A model generated the notes under the pieces. The model made no database searches. It was not told where the DNA came from and saw only the letters and a list, made by a program, of their open reading frames with translations. From Hydractinia symbiolongicarpus (Eukaryota > Cnidaria > Hydrozoa > Anthoathecata > Hydractiniidae), in assembly GCF_029227915.1 (NCBI RefSeq), contig NC_079888.1, positions 10,707,001 through 10,771,000 on the forward strand: a stretch of DNA of 64,000 nucleotides. The letters are read 5' to 3'. Shown here piece by piece: positions 13,064 through 25,300 of this stretch (positions within the stretch are counted from its first letter, which is position 1; every line of letters begins with the position of its first letter). The position numbers and the translations under genes were made by a program.

Positions 13064-13969
13064 TTATTTCTTTTCCACTGGTTTGTGTAAACGGTAGAAA
13101 TACGCTGGAATGCTTTCGCGTCGCTGTTCTTGTCGCTGCTTGAGGTATGATTCCACCATTTCGTAATTGCGAATATCTTGAAGCAGGTTAAGCACACGGT
13201 CGGTAAGTGTATCCAAATATTCACCTGTGCTGCTCTCTATTAATATATAATATTAATTAATAAATTTGTATTTCACTGCAGGCCACCATATTGTATATCT
13301 GCGTGACCACTTTTTTTATTGTTAGCACTTAATTTTCGTAACGCAACATAAAAAAGAACCAAAATAATAATGAAGAAAAAATTTCAAATAATAATAAAAA
13401 AATTACCAATCCCAAACACACCATAAGAGAAAGGATTCTTTTAAAAAAATCACATGACTGGTTAATGTTTTATTAACATTTTTGATCTTAATTTTGATTT
13501 AATGGATGATATTGTTTTTGGCTGCAGTTAGATAAACAGTGACATCTGTATATTGCGTGAGAGTACAAATACAATATTGCGTTGAGCTCCTTAGCCTAGA
13601 AAAACATTTGAATATTATTTCACGAATTGAGCATCAATTTTTGCAACTAAAAATAGTAACAGTTTGACCACACCTTGGTTTCATTTAAATCGATCAAAAA
13701 CAACTTGCTCTTGTTTTTGTAAAAAATATTATTTTACTTACCGTAGGGTGGTTTCGCAAATATACCTGCAAAAAACAAAAAAAAATAAATAGATCAACAA
13801 ACAAAAACAAAACAAACAAAAACAAACAAAACAAACAAACAATTAAGAAAACAAAATCAATAAAAAAACAATAAGGAATGTCCTCAACAAGCTAACAAGC
13901 AATATTTCACTTGAACTTACCGCAAATCAAACCAACAAAAATCGTGACCAGAATCAATTTTTCCATCAT
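13064..13969 (-). CDS. Small secreted protein, 81 aa, three exons
   Basis: Minus-strand exons 13969-13921, 13765-13742 and 13236-13064 join in phase 1 (49+24+173 nt, 81 codons plus TAA). Donors are G|GTAAGT twice and acceptors end TTTGCAG and TAATAG. Exon 1 is a clear signal peptide (M-M-E-K-L-I-L-V-T-I-F-V-G-L-I-C) with likely cleavage in G-I-F-A|K-P-P-Y. The mature chain of about 61 residues has no Cys, is predicted helical and highly charged (LNLLQDIRN, SYLKQRQEQRRES), contains an Arg-Arg pair and ends PVEKK. I do not recognise the family. A small secreted helical peptide or prohormone is an inference from size, signal and dibasic sites. Two TATA motifs sit 90-125 bp upstream of the ATG. 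The 24-nt middle exon explains why it is not visible as one frame. Intron 2 spans 13237-13741. Confidence 0.6.
13798..13843. repeat. (CAAA)n / CAAAAA-rich tract
   Basis: Degenerate CAAA/CAAAAA units lie inside intron 1 of the minus-strand small secreted-protein gene. On the coding strand this is a T-rich tract upstream of the exon 2 acceptor and may serve as part of its polypyrimidine tract. Confidence 0.8.
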
Positions 13970-15657
13970 AAAAACTTAGTTCTTTGGGTGTTATAGTGTT
14001 GATATTTCTACTAATGTGAAATGAACTGTAACTAAAAACAAATTGAGCTGGACCCGTTTTTATAATCACCACGCTCCTTCACCGTGCTTTTATAATATTG
14101 CATGATAAAACTAAAACTATTTTTACGGAAGAGAACGGATAATATATTGCATGAAATATACAACAACGAAAAAGTCTGTAAAAACTAAATTAAAAATTAA
14201 GAGTTGATATATATTCTATTTTTAACGGTTTTCCGTTGTGTTTTTTATTGTGTTGAGCTTAATTAAAAATATTCTTCCCCTTTCATATCTGTATACTTCA
14301 AAGCAAATTTCCTCTAAATAAATTTTATTTCTTTTTCATATTTCCTTATTTTATTATATATATTGATCCGTTCTGGCACACCTTTTTGCCAAATTTTATG
14401 TTTAAATCGCATCTCAGCTTGTTAACATATATTTTGAACTCAATTTGTCAATTTGCGAATCGATTGTCATGAATTCCTTAAAAGCAAAAGCATGGTTTTG
14501 TCTTATCGCTAATGATTAGCTTTGAGATTTTATCAAGTTGAAGGAAAGAGACTTTCTTTGAAAAGAATATGACGGGTTGTAGTAAATTAATTTAAAAAAA
14601 GATTTGGATTGCATTGGCATAGCAGCTCTTTTCCATTTAAACGACGGTTGTCTTTATTTTTATTTATTAAGATTATTAACCCTGGTGAGCATCTTCCATT
14701 CTTATTATTAGCAAAGTTTTGTGTAGTCTAATCTTGATGGTAAGAATAAAAGAAATAGAAAGCCTTAAAGGAGAAGGCTTTACTGCGTCTGTTTTGTAAG
14801 GCAGAGTACATTATAGAAACAATCAGTACGTCCAAGGTTTTAAATACAGTGCAAGAATCTTATGAAAATTAAAATAAATAAATAAATAAATACAAAAAGG
14901 GGTTAGGAAAAGAACTTGAAATTTTGGACCAATATTTTCTTTTACAACTATATTCTATTTATTTGTATCAACAAAGTGTTAAATTCACTTTAATAATACT
15001 TGGTATCTGGAAGCCAATTCGAAAACCGGAGGTTTTGCAATCCAAAACGTTATTACAATCGCACCTATAATCATAGCAATAACCCCCGCCCAAGTAAATT
15101 TTATTACTTTGTGCTAAAAGCGGGTAAGGATGCACGAAAGAACGATTCGGTTAACATGTACGACGGGTGATCCCCTGTGACATTTCCACGCGCTAACAAC
15201 CAGTTAAGGGATTAGGTTTTACGATGCATATAAATAAAAACGAAAAGAATTAATTAAATACGATATTTTAATTCCGTAACCAATAACAAAAGTAGATTCT
15301 AAAAACATATTTATCGTCAAAAAAATAAATAATTTTTCATTTTTTTTTTTGATATACATAAAAAAGTAGCTACGTTTCTAATTAAACATATATGAAAAAA
15401 TTTAATAAAAAAATCACCGAAACGCAATTATTTATTAAATAAAAAAAATTATAACAAAATTTCAATACAAAAATATTCCTTTGCTTAAAATAACAACCCA
15501 GTTGCTGAAGTGTGGTACATTCTAACCAGAGAATGCACAATACAATAACATATATTATTAACCAATAAAAATATAAAAGATACCTTTACAATTAAATTAT
15601 TACTTAAAAAATGTAAAAAAAAGTTCCTTTCATTGTGTTTCATTTTATTTTCGTTTT
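13970..15657. other. Intergenic, head to tail between two minus-strand genes
   Basis: It contains the candidate TATA boxes of the small secreted-protein gene and, near 15600-15657, the 3' UTR of the giant cadherin gene, with AATAAA-type signals on the minus strand within a few bases of its stop. No other gene is visible. Confidence 0.5.
14058..14094 (-). promoter_or_regulatory. Candidate TATA-box core promoter
   Basis: Two TATAAAA motifs on the minus strand (14064-14058 and 14094-14088) sit 90-125 bp upstream of the ATG of the small secreted-protein gene at 13969. Spacing would give a short 5' UTR of roughly 60-90 nt. The placement fits a core promoter, but TATA words are common in AT-rich DNA. 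Confidence 0.4.
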
Positions 15658-16307
15658 TTAACCATAATACGAATAATACGAAGGACGGGTTCGTCGAGGT
15701 TTGTAGTGGTTGCAGTTACAGTTGCAGCCAGAATAATCACCCTTGCGACATCCGCATCCTGCATTCCACGAATTATAATTTCCATAGTACGTATGACCAC
15801 GGGCACATTTGCATTTACAATGACACTCGCATCGTTTCGGATTGGTGTACCAAGCTTTTTCTTTTTCTAAGGACGCCTTCTTCTTTTGTAAAGACGTTAT
15901 CCAAGTTTGGAGAGTGAGGACATGCTTGTCACAAGTACAGAATCCCTTGAGCAATTTCATCACCGGATATTGCTTCTTGCATTCTGTCACGTGCGACTTG
16001 ATTTTGTTGCTGCATGCGATATATCCTTGTTTCATCTTCAAGATCGCATTGATTTTACCTTGAACGTACTCAATAGCCTTTTGTAGTTTCACCACAATGG
16101 AATGTCCTATTTGTAAAATCAAATATATATAAAAATACAGAATTTAAATAGAATTTTTAAACAGAATTTTACACCAAAATTGCCAATCTAGGGATATATA
16201 TCTAAGTAGGAAAAACGACTTACCAGAAAATTTATATTTGATATTTGTCAATGTCCACTGCAAGCATGGGTAGTTCAATGTTTTCAGATTACATGTGCAT
16301 AATGGAT
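15658..16307 (-). other. C-terminal helical and Cys-rich tail, exons 38-39
   Basis: Exon 38 (16307-16224, 84 nt) begins D-P-L-C-T-C and has a further Cys in NYPCLQW. Exon 39 (16106-15658) encodes an amphipathic helical stretch (VVKLQKAIEYVQGKINAI), a Cys-containing helix pair with a Lys/Glu-rich segment, then alternating Cys: CECHCKCKC, CGC and CNCNC. It ends in a basic, Tyr-rich peptide (RRTRPSYYSYYG) before TAA. It is hydrophilic, so it is not a membrane anchor. Alternating Cys could bind metal or form intermolecular disulphides for polymerisation, and Tyr could be crosslinked; both are inference. I recognise no named domain. Confidence 0.85.
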
Positions 16308-19300
16308 CTAAAGAGAGATCATTTCGTTAGAAAAAATGCATTTATGGCAGAACAAGATATTTCTTATGAAGAGACTTTGTGTCGAAATATTTAACAACAA
16401 CGCCTCGATTTTAATACTAGTTACTCTTTATAAGACAATGTTAAAACTTCATATCGGAATAAGTTAATAGGTTTGTAGAGAATCTATATTGTAATATACA
16501 AGTAAGAAATAATTATGCTAAAGCTTACCTGGCTTAACTATTATGGTTACTCTTGCATTCGGTTTGGATGATAATACTGGCAGTCCTTTGTCACTTGCTT
16601 TCACAATCAAGGTGTAGGTTTTGACAACGTCAGTGTGTATTACCTTTTTGAGTGAAACTTTACCAGTGATTGGGTTAACTTCGAACAAGCTCGTGTCACC
16701 ACTGACTATCTTGTACACTATCATGCCAGCTCGTCCAGCGTCTTTGTCTGTAGCTTTTACTGTTACCAGTTGTGTTGTAACGGATGCGCCACTAGAGATT
16801 GTAACACTATACATACATGGCTTAAAAACTGGTCGATGTTCGTTGATGTTACAGATTTCGATCTTGGCATGTACGACAGCTTTATGCTTTCCATCAGAAA
16901 CGATTACATCAAACGTGTATGTTGTTTTCTTTTCAAAGTCAATGGCACCAGACAGTTTGATGTGTCCTGAGTTATCAATTGAAAATGGGAAGTTTGAACC
17001 AGTTCCAGATAGGCTATAGCTCAGAGTACTATTAAGGTCAGCATCAAATGCAGTTATAGAAATGACAACTTTTCCTTGTTTTGCATTTTCACACACAACT
17101 CCAACTTCTGGCTGCACGACAGTTGGACCGTTATCGTTTTCATCTTCAACGCACACACTGATACTTGCTGAAACAACAAATGTTCCATCAGATACTTTAA
17201 TTTCAAAACTGTAGTTATCGATGTTTTCACGATCAAACGAAGCTTTGGTTTTGACTTCTCCTGTGTTTGGATTGATACTAAATGGGACCGTATTAGGTGC
17301 AAGAGAGTAAGTAAGTGGATCGTTATCTTTGTCAACTGCATGAGCAGTAAAAACGTGTGTTCCAGCTGGTAGATTTTCCTTTACGCATAATTTAACTGGC
17401 ATATCTGAGAACTCTGGTTTGGATACGGGTGTTACGTTGATTATGATGGATCCAATCGTGCTAAGAGAAGGTGTTCCTTTATCCGTGACGGTGATAATCA
17501 GAGTATATACATTTTGAACTGCAGCACTCAATCTCGATGACAACGTGATCTTTCCAGTATTCTAAATGTAAAATTTAACATGACATGAATTTCATGTGTC
17601 TATATGCATAAAAAAATTACTTTCTTAACAGATACCATACCATGTCTATGGAAAAGGCTTCATTAGTATTTCCACCGGTGATGGCATACATGATGACACC
17701 GTTATCGCCTTCGTCTGAATCACTGGCTATCACAGTGGTGATGGTATTACCCATAGCTGTATCATCACGTACAGAAATTGGATTCTGAGGTGTAATAGAT
17801 GGAGGGTGGTTTGATGGAATAACATTGATGATGAAATTTTCAGTATCAGATAATGATGGATTTCCTTTATCGCTGACTTTAACTTTGAGTACATATTGAA
17901 TTGTGGTTGCAGTGGTCAAGGCGGATTTAACGTAGATTTTCCCATCATTCTAAAGAAGTAAGTTGATTTAGAAACTTTGATTTTGTTAAAGCAAACATTT
18001 AAGTCGCAACAACATAATAAACTGAATAAAAACCTACCATGTCAATTCTAAACTCGTCACTTGACTCCGTCAATGCATACATGATCTGTCCATTTGTACC
18101 AATATCAGGATCAGAAGCAACAACATTCAGGACTACGTCATCAATCGGTGTGTTGTCCAAAATATCCTTTGCAGGTGCTTGTGTAATGACAGGCGATTGG
18201 TTGACATCATTAACAGTTATTTTAACGAAAATATCTGTAGATTTAGCTGGTTGACCTTTATCAGTAGCAGTAACAATTAAATTGTACATGTTAATGTCGG
18301 TGACGTCTAGCTTATCTGCAACTTTAATTTCACCGCTTGTCTAAAAATTTTAACAACAAAATTAATAAATAAAACCTAACATTGTATGATGTTTCTTAGA
18401 TTGAATGATATTTTTTTTGATTGTGTATGGATTTTTATACGTCATAAAGTTAATTGTTCTTACCATATCAATAGTGAAGTCTAAAGCGCCATTTCCACTT
18501 TTAATGGTGTACATGATCATACCATTTGAACCTGAATCCTTATCTGTAGCTTCAACTGTCACAATGACAGTTTCGATAGGTGTTGTCTCTGGGATGTTGA
18601 TAACGTAGCTTTCCTTTACGAATACAGGAGAGTTATCGTTATCGTCTTGGAGTGTGATTTTAACAATAGCATCTGGATTTGAATGTCTTGACGGTTGACC
18701 CTTGTCAGTTGCACGAACTGTTAGTGTATATGACGTTTGAGTTTCAAAATCCACTCTTTCCTTGACTGTAACCTTTCCGGTTTCCTAAAAGAACACGATT
18801 ATTTCGATAAATACGCAAAATAATTGTCTTGATATCTCAATTGCATGCTTTGAACACTTACCATTTCGACATAGAACTTTGTAGCGTCTCCCGATATTAT
18901 TTCGTACATGATTTCACCATTTTGACCGCTGTCTGTATCAGTTGCTTTGACTTTAGTTACCTCAGTACCAACCGCAACAGATTCTGAGAAAGTTGCGGCG
19001 TACATAATTGGTTCAAAAATAGGATCATTATCATTGACGTCAGTGACATAAATCTTAACGTCGACGACGGAATATTTTGCAGGTGTTCCTTTGTCTGTCG
19101 CTTTTACTTTTAGTGAATAAGAAGTTGTTGTTTCGAAATCAAGAGGGTTGATTAAATAAATCATACCACTGGTCTAAACAAAAACAAATAGGCTATCAGA
19201 AAATTATTAAAAAGAAAGTAATTGGAAATAGGGATGTCTTAAAAAGAGAGTTGTATATTTTTATGTTTATGTTCACTTACCATATCGATTTCAAATTTGC

Positions 19301-22300
19301 CTTCTTCGTTTCCAGCCGTAATTCTGTACATAATTTCCCTATTTTGTCCTTCGTCAGCATCACTAGCCTCCACACTAACTACAACTTGATTTGTTAAAGT
19401 ATTTTCTGGAAGTGTTTCCTCGTACGAAAGGCTAGGGAATATTGGAGCGTTATCATTCTCATCGGTAACAGTGACGACAAATGTTGTAGTAACAGCAACC
19501 ATTCCATCGTTAACTGAGACAGTTAGAGTGTAGGATGGTTTCATTTCACGATCAAGGTGTCCATTTGTTGATAAAACACCGGTTGATGGATTGATTTCAA
19601 ATGGAACACTTGTTGTAATTAAAGAGAAAGTTAGCTTGTCACCGTCTGGATCAGTAGCTGTTATTGTTTTGACGGCTGTATCTTTACCGACACCTTCCGA
19701 TACTTTCTCATCAAATGGCTCATTAGTGAATCTTGGTGGCACGTTAACATTGGTGACATATATGGTTACAATTGTGTTTGGTGACGATTGAAGTCCTTTA
19801 ATATCGGTTGCTTTCACTTCCAATACATATTTTGGTGTACTTGCATCCAGGGGACTGGCAACAATTATATCGCCATTCTAAAAAGAAAATTTGTATTAAA
19901 GCACGCTTTTTATTGATTTGTTTTCAGAGAAAACAGATAAACTTTTGAATGACATACCTCGTCAATTCGGAAGTCAGGAATACCATCGCTGGTAGCATCA
20001 AGGTTTCCGCTCACAATCATGTATTTAAACAAGCTATTGTCACCGGAATCAGCGTCGTTAGCACTGACAGAAACCACGATTGTTGCTAAGGCCGTTGTTT
20101 CTGGTATTGTTTGTTTGTAACTCTGCTCAACAAAAACTGGTGCATTATCGTTGATATCAAGTATATTGACTGTAACTTGGATAGATGTTGATCGTGGTGG
20201 TTGACCTTTGTCCGAAATAGTAACTGTAAGTATGTATTGCTTTGTAGTTTCGTAATCTAATGTATTCTTGACTGTTATTTCTCCAGTGTTCTGAATAAAA
20301 TAAATGTTTGTTATAGTAATTTTGCAGGTTACTTCTTAGCATGAACAATATGAAGTATTTAAAAACATACTTAGAATGTAAAAAATTCCTCTAATAATGC
20401 TAACGTTGCATAAAGTATCACAGGCCTACCTCATCGATGACGAATTTATCTTCTGTATTTCCTTTGGTAATCATAAACATCAACTCTTTATTAACACCTG
20501 AGTCGTCATCTGACGCAGTGACTTGAGTAACTTCCCCTCCTGGAGCAGGTCTGTTCTCAGGTATGGTAACAGTGATGTCTTGTGCTTCCGGGTCGTTGTC
20601 ATTGACATCTTTGACATGAGCAAAAACTATACAGGTGGTGTGTAATGATGGTGTTCCCTTGTCAGTTACTTTGACAGTTAAAGTATAGGACGTCGTGTTT
20701 TCAAAATCTAATTCCTCAATCAAAGTTACTACACCACTTCCCTAGAATACGGAAGGTAACATGTTATAGTTTCAAGCCGAAAGATTAGTATTCACACTTT
20801 TGATATTTAAAAACAAGGCAGATTATTCTTACCATATTCATAGCGAACTTATTATCTTCATTTCCTGTCGTAAATTCATACATTAATTCAGCGTTGACTC
20901 CAGCATCTTCATCTTTAGCTTTGAGAGTAGCAAGAATTTCGCCTACTGCGCGATTCTCTGGAACGTCTTCAGAAACGTTACCACATACAGGAGCATTGTC
21001 ATTTTTATCCTTGATAGTTATCATCACGACAGTCACTACTGTGTGTTTCCCGTCAGAAACAGCGACAGTAATGGTATATTTAGCGGTAGCTTCACGATCA
21101 ATATCACCATTCGTCGTTATAACACCGGTTTCTTCATTAATAACAAATGGTACATTAGGAGTTGTTATGCTATATGTTAGTTTGTCATTGTCAGAGTCTG
21201 TGGCTATGATCGCTGTCACCACAGTGCCTTCGTTAACGTTTTCATAAATATCCGGATTGTATGGTTCTTCCTTTATTTTTGGTGCATTGTCATTAGCGTT
21301 GGTTACGGCGATTTTGACTGTTGCATCCGGATTTGAGTGCTTGGTTAGAGCACCTTTATCGGTAGCACGAACAGTAAGTTCGTAATAGGTCTTGCTTTCA
21401 AAATCTAGCGAATTCTTCAGCGTTACAACACCGTTTGTCTAAAATTATTAGAAGCACGGTACAAGTATGTAGGTTTACAATTCTAAGACGCAATCTAGGC
21501 CTTAACGGTGCTTTTACATCAATTATAAATCTGACTTAAACAAATTGAAGTACCTCTTCAATTGCAAATTTGTCGTCTTCATTACCAGCCGTGATGGTGT
21601 ACATGATCATTCCGTTGGAACCACTATCAGTATCTGTAGCTTTTACTGTATCCACAACAAATCCAGATTCTTCACTTTCTGATACAGACTTTTCATACAT
21701 TATCGGATTAAATACCGGAGCGTTATCATTCATGTCAGTAATCGTAATTGTAACAACTGCATCCGGATTAGAACTCTTTGGTTCATCTCCTTTGTCAGTT
21801 GCTTTAATTGTAAGGATGTATTGTGTTTTTTCTTCGTAATCTACTGTATTTTTGAAAGTAATTTCACCAGTCGTCTAAATAAAGGCAGGGAGAGAAATTT
21901 TAAACTGTGCTCAAAATCAATAAGTATTAATGGGAACTCACACCTTTTATACTCTTAAATAAAAAATAATAATATTTTGTCTAATTACCATATCAATTTC
22001 AAATTTATCGTCTGCATTTCCGTTGATAATGGTATACATGATTTGACCATTACTGGTACTGTCTTTGTCTGTGGCTGTCACTGTAACAACAGGTGTTCCT
22101 TTAGTAACATCTTCTGGGAAAATCTTGCTGTAAGTAGCAGGTTTAAAAACTGGCAGGTTGTCATTTATATCTGTAACAGTAATGTATACTTTTACATATG
22201 ATGATTGTGGGGGGTTGCCTTTGTCGATAGCCATTACGGTCAGTTCATAAGATTGTGTTGTTTCGAAATCTAAAGCCTTGATCAACTTGATTTCGCCGTT

Positions 22301-25300
22301 TATCTAAGAGAAGTCAAAATAAAGATAATAACTCAATTTTCAAGCAATAACTGACGGAGAAAAGTGAAAAAATTAAGTCTAACGAACCATATCAATCTCA
22401 AATTTTTCTTCTTCGTTACCACCTGTGATACTAAACATAAATAATTTGTTATCGCCAATGTCTATATCTTTCGCTTCCACAGTAACTACAACTTGATCGG
22501 TAAGGGTGTCTTCAGGAAGTATTTTCTTGTAAGTAGGTTTCGTAAACATGGGTGCATTATCGTTAGCATCTTTTATTGTAAATACAACTGTCGTTGTTAC
22601 GGTAGCCTCGCTGTCTGTTACGCTAACTGTGAAAGTATAAGAATCTGTTGTTTCTCGATCCAGTGGTTGAGAAACAGAGATTTCACCAGTAGTTGGGTTA
22701 ATGTTAAAAGGAAGGTTAGGTGTTGTAATGGCGTATGTTAATGGTTGATCGTCAGCATCAGTTGCAGTAGCTGTTTGAACAACAGTGTTAACTGGCGTAT
22801 TCTCCATTACGTCTTTATCGTATGGTAAGTTAATAAACTTTGGTGGAACATTAACGTTAGTGATCATGATAGTGACAGTGGCATGGGGCATTGATGTTAA
22901 GGAATTTGATCCTTTATCAGTAGCCGATATCTCTAAGACATATTTTGGCGTGTTGGCGTCAAGTTTACTTACGACCTTTATTTCCCCAGTGGTCTAAAAT
23001 ATGGAAAACAATAAGTTAGTACTAATACTATAGTCATAATGTTTATGCTTATGTTGAAAAGAAAATTTTTTGCAACTTACAGCGTCAATGGCAAAGTCAT
23101 CCACATTATCATTGGTAGCATCTTTATTGCCACCCACAATTGCATACATTATCATACCATTTAAGCCGGAGTCTGCATCTTCAGCCTTGACTGTCACAAC
23201 AACATCACTAATTGGGAACGTTTCTTGAATAGTTTGCATGTAAGTTGCTGGAACGAACATTGGCTTGTTATCGTTCTTGTCTTCTACGTCAACAGTAACA
23301 GTTATTGTAGTAGATTGGGATGGCGATCCTTTGTCTGTTATTTTTACAGTCAGTCTGTATTGTTTCACAGTTTCATAGTCGAGTTCTTTCACAACGATTA
23401 TTTCGCCAGTTGTCTGAAAGTCAAACAAATATGAATAATAATATAAATTTATAAAAGAAAATACATTTTTTTTCTGTTTAGAAGTCCGTTCAAGTTCCTA
23501 AAGTTATACAGTGTAAAAACATAAAATTACTTACCATATTAATTTGGAAATGTCCATCATCGCCATTTGTGATTTCGTACATGATTTCAGCGTTGACACC
23601 TGAATCTTTATCAGAACCTGTTACGGTTGTGATTACTTCACCAGTTTTAATATCTTCTGGAACAGACTTAGTGAGATCTTCAGCTTCTGGTTTGTTATCA
23701 TTTTCGTCTTTGACATTAATTGTTACTTTGCTGATCGTATCTTTTGGATTATTCCCTTTATCAGTTGTTTTAATCGTAAGAGTATAAGAGGTTGTTGTTT
23801 CAAAGTCAAGTTCTTTAAGTAAAGTAACTTCTCCGGTAACCTAGGAGGTAACGTAAATTAAACGTTTAAAACATATTGTAATTTTAGATAAGTTAACAAA
23901 GAATTGACAAGAAAAATGTCCTACCATGTTGATTGAAAATACTTCGTCTTCATTTCCTGCAATAATTTCGTACATAACCTCGCTGTTTACTCCAGCGTCT
24001 TCATCTGTAGCTTCAACGGTTACTACAACAGATTGCTTGGGTTGTCCTTCTGAAATAATTTTTGTAATATCTGGTACTACAGGTGCATTGTCATTTTCAT
24101 CTTTAATTGTAACTGTGACAGTTGTTTCATCAGTGTTTTTGCCATCAGTTATAACCACTGTAAATGTATAGCTCTCTTTATGCTCTCTATCGATCATTGC
24201 TGTGGTGGTAACAACGCCTGTTTCGTGGTCGATTGTAAATGGAACATTCGGTGTTGTAATGTTAAAGTATAAAGTGTCACTATCGGCGTCGGTAGCTACG
24301 ACAGTTATCACGGTGGTCCCTACTGGCACATTTTCTACAATTTCAGGTGCGTACGGCTCATTTTTAATTTCTGGTGTGTTATCGTTGCTATTTGTCACTG
24401 TAATTTTGATTGTCGCATCAGGATTGGAATATTGAGCTGGCATACCTTTGTCAGTAGCACGTACTTTGATTGTGTACATTTTTGTTGTCTCGAAGTCCAG
24501 TCGATTTTTCAAAGAAATCACTCCACTAATCTAAAACAACAACCAAAACGCAAATATTATTTCTGTGCAGAATATTTTTAAGTTAATCTTATGATTTTTT
24601 GTGCATATATCACAATGTGAAAATAGATTCATACTTGCACGGCATGTATGTAAATATATGGAACACTTAGATTTGCTACAATACCTCGTCAATTGTAAAT
24701 TTGTCGTCTTCATTACCAGCTGTGATGGTGAACATAATCATTCCGTTTGTTCCACTATCAGCATCTGTCGCTTTTACTATATCTACAACAAATCCAGATT
24801 CTTCACTTTCTGATACAGACTTTTCATACATCATTGGATTAAATACCGGAGCGTTATCGTTCTCATCCGTGATTGTAATTTTTACAATAGCGTCTGGGTT
24901 TGAACTTCTTGGTTCCTTTCCTTTGTCTGTTGCTTTCACGATTAGCGTATACATTTGGGTAACTTCAAAGTCAACAGTATCGATAAATGTAATCACACCT
25001 GTGTTCTACAATTCAAAACACAATGTGTATTACTTTTCTAATAAACATACCATGCTTAATAATAATTTAAACGTACAATAAACCACTGTCATTATTTTAT
25101 TATATAAGCTTACCATATCAATAGTAAATTTGTTTTCTTGGTTGCCACCAACAATAGTGTACATTATGTCTTTATTCTCACCATCATCAGCATCGGTAGC
25201 GACCACGGTGGCGCATACAGTTCCATTGATCACATTCTCGGAGAATGTGGCATTGTATACAGCTGGGTCAAAAACAGGATCATTATCGTTCACGTCCGTC

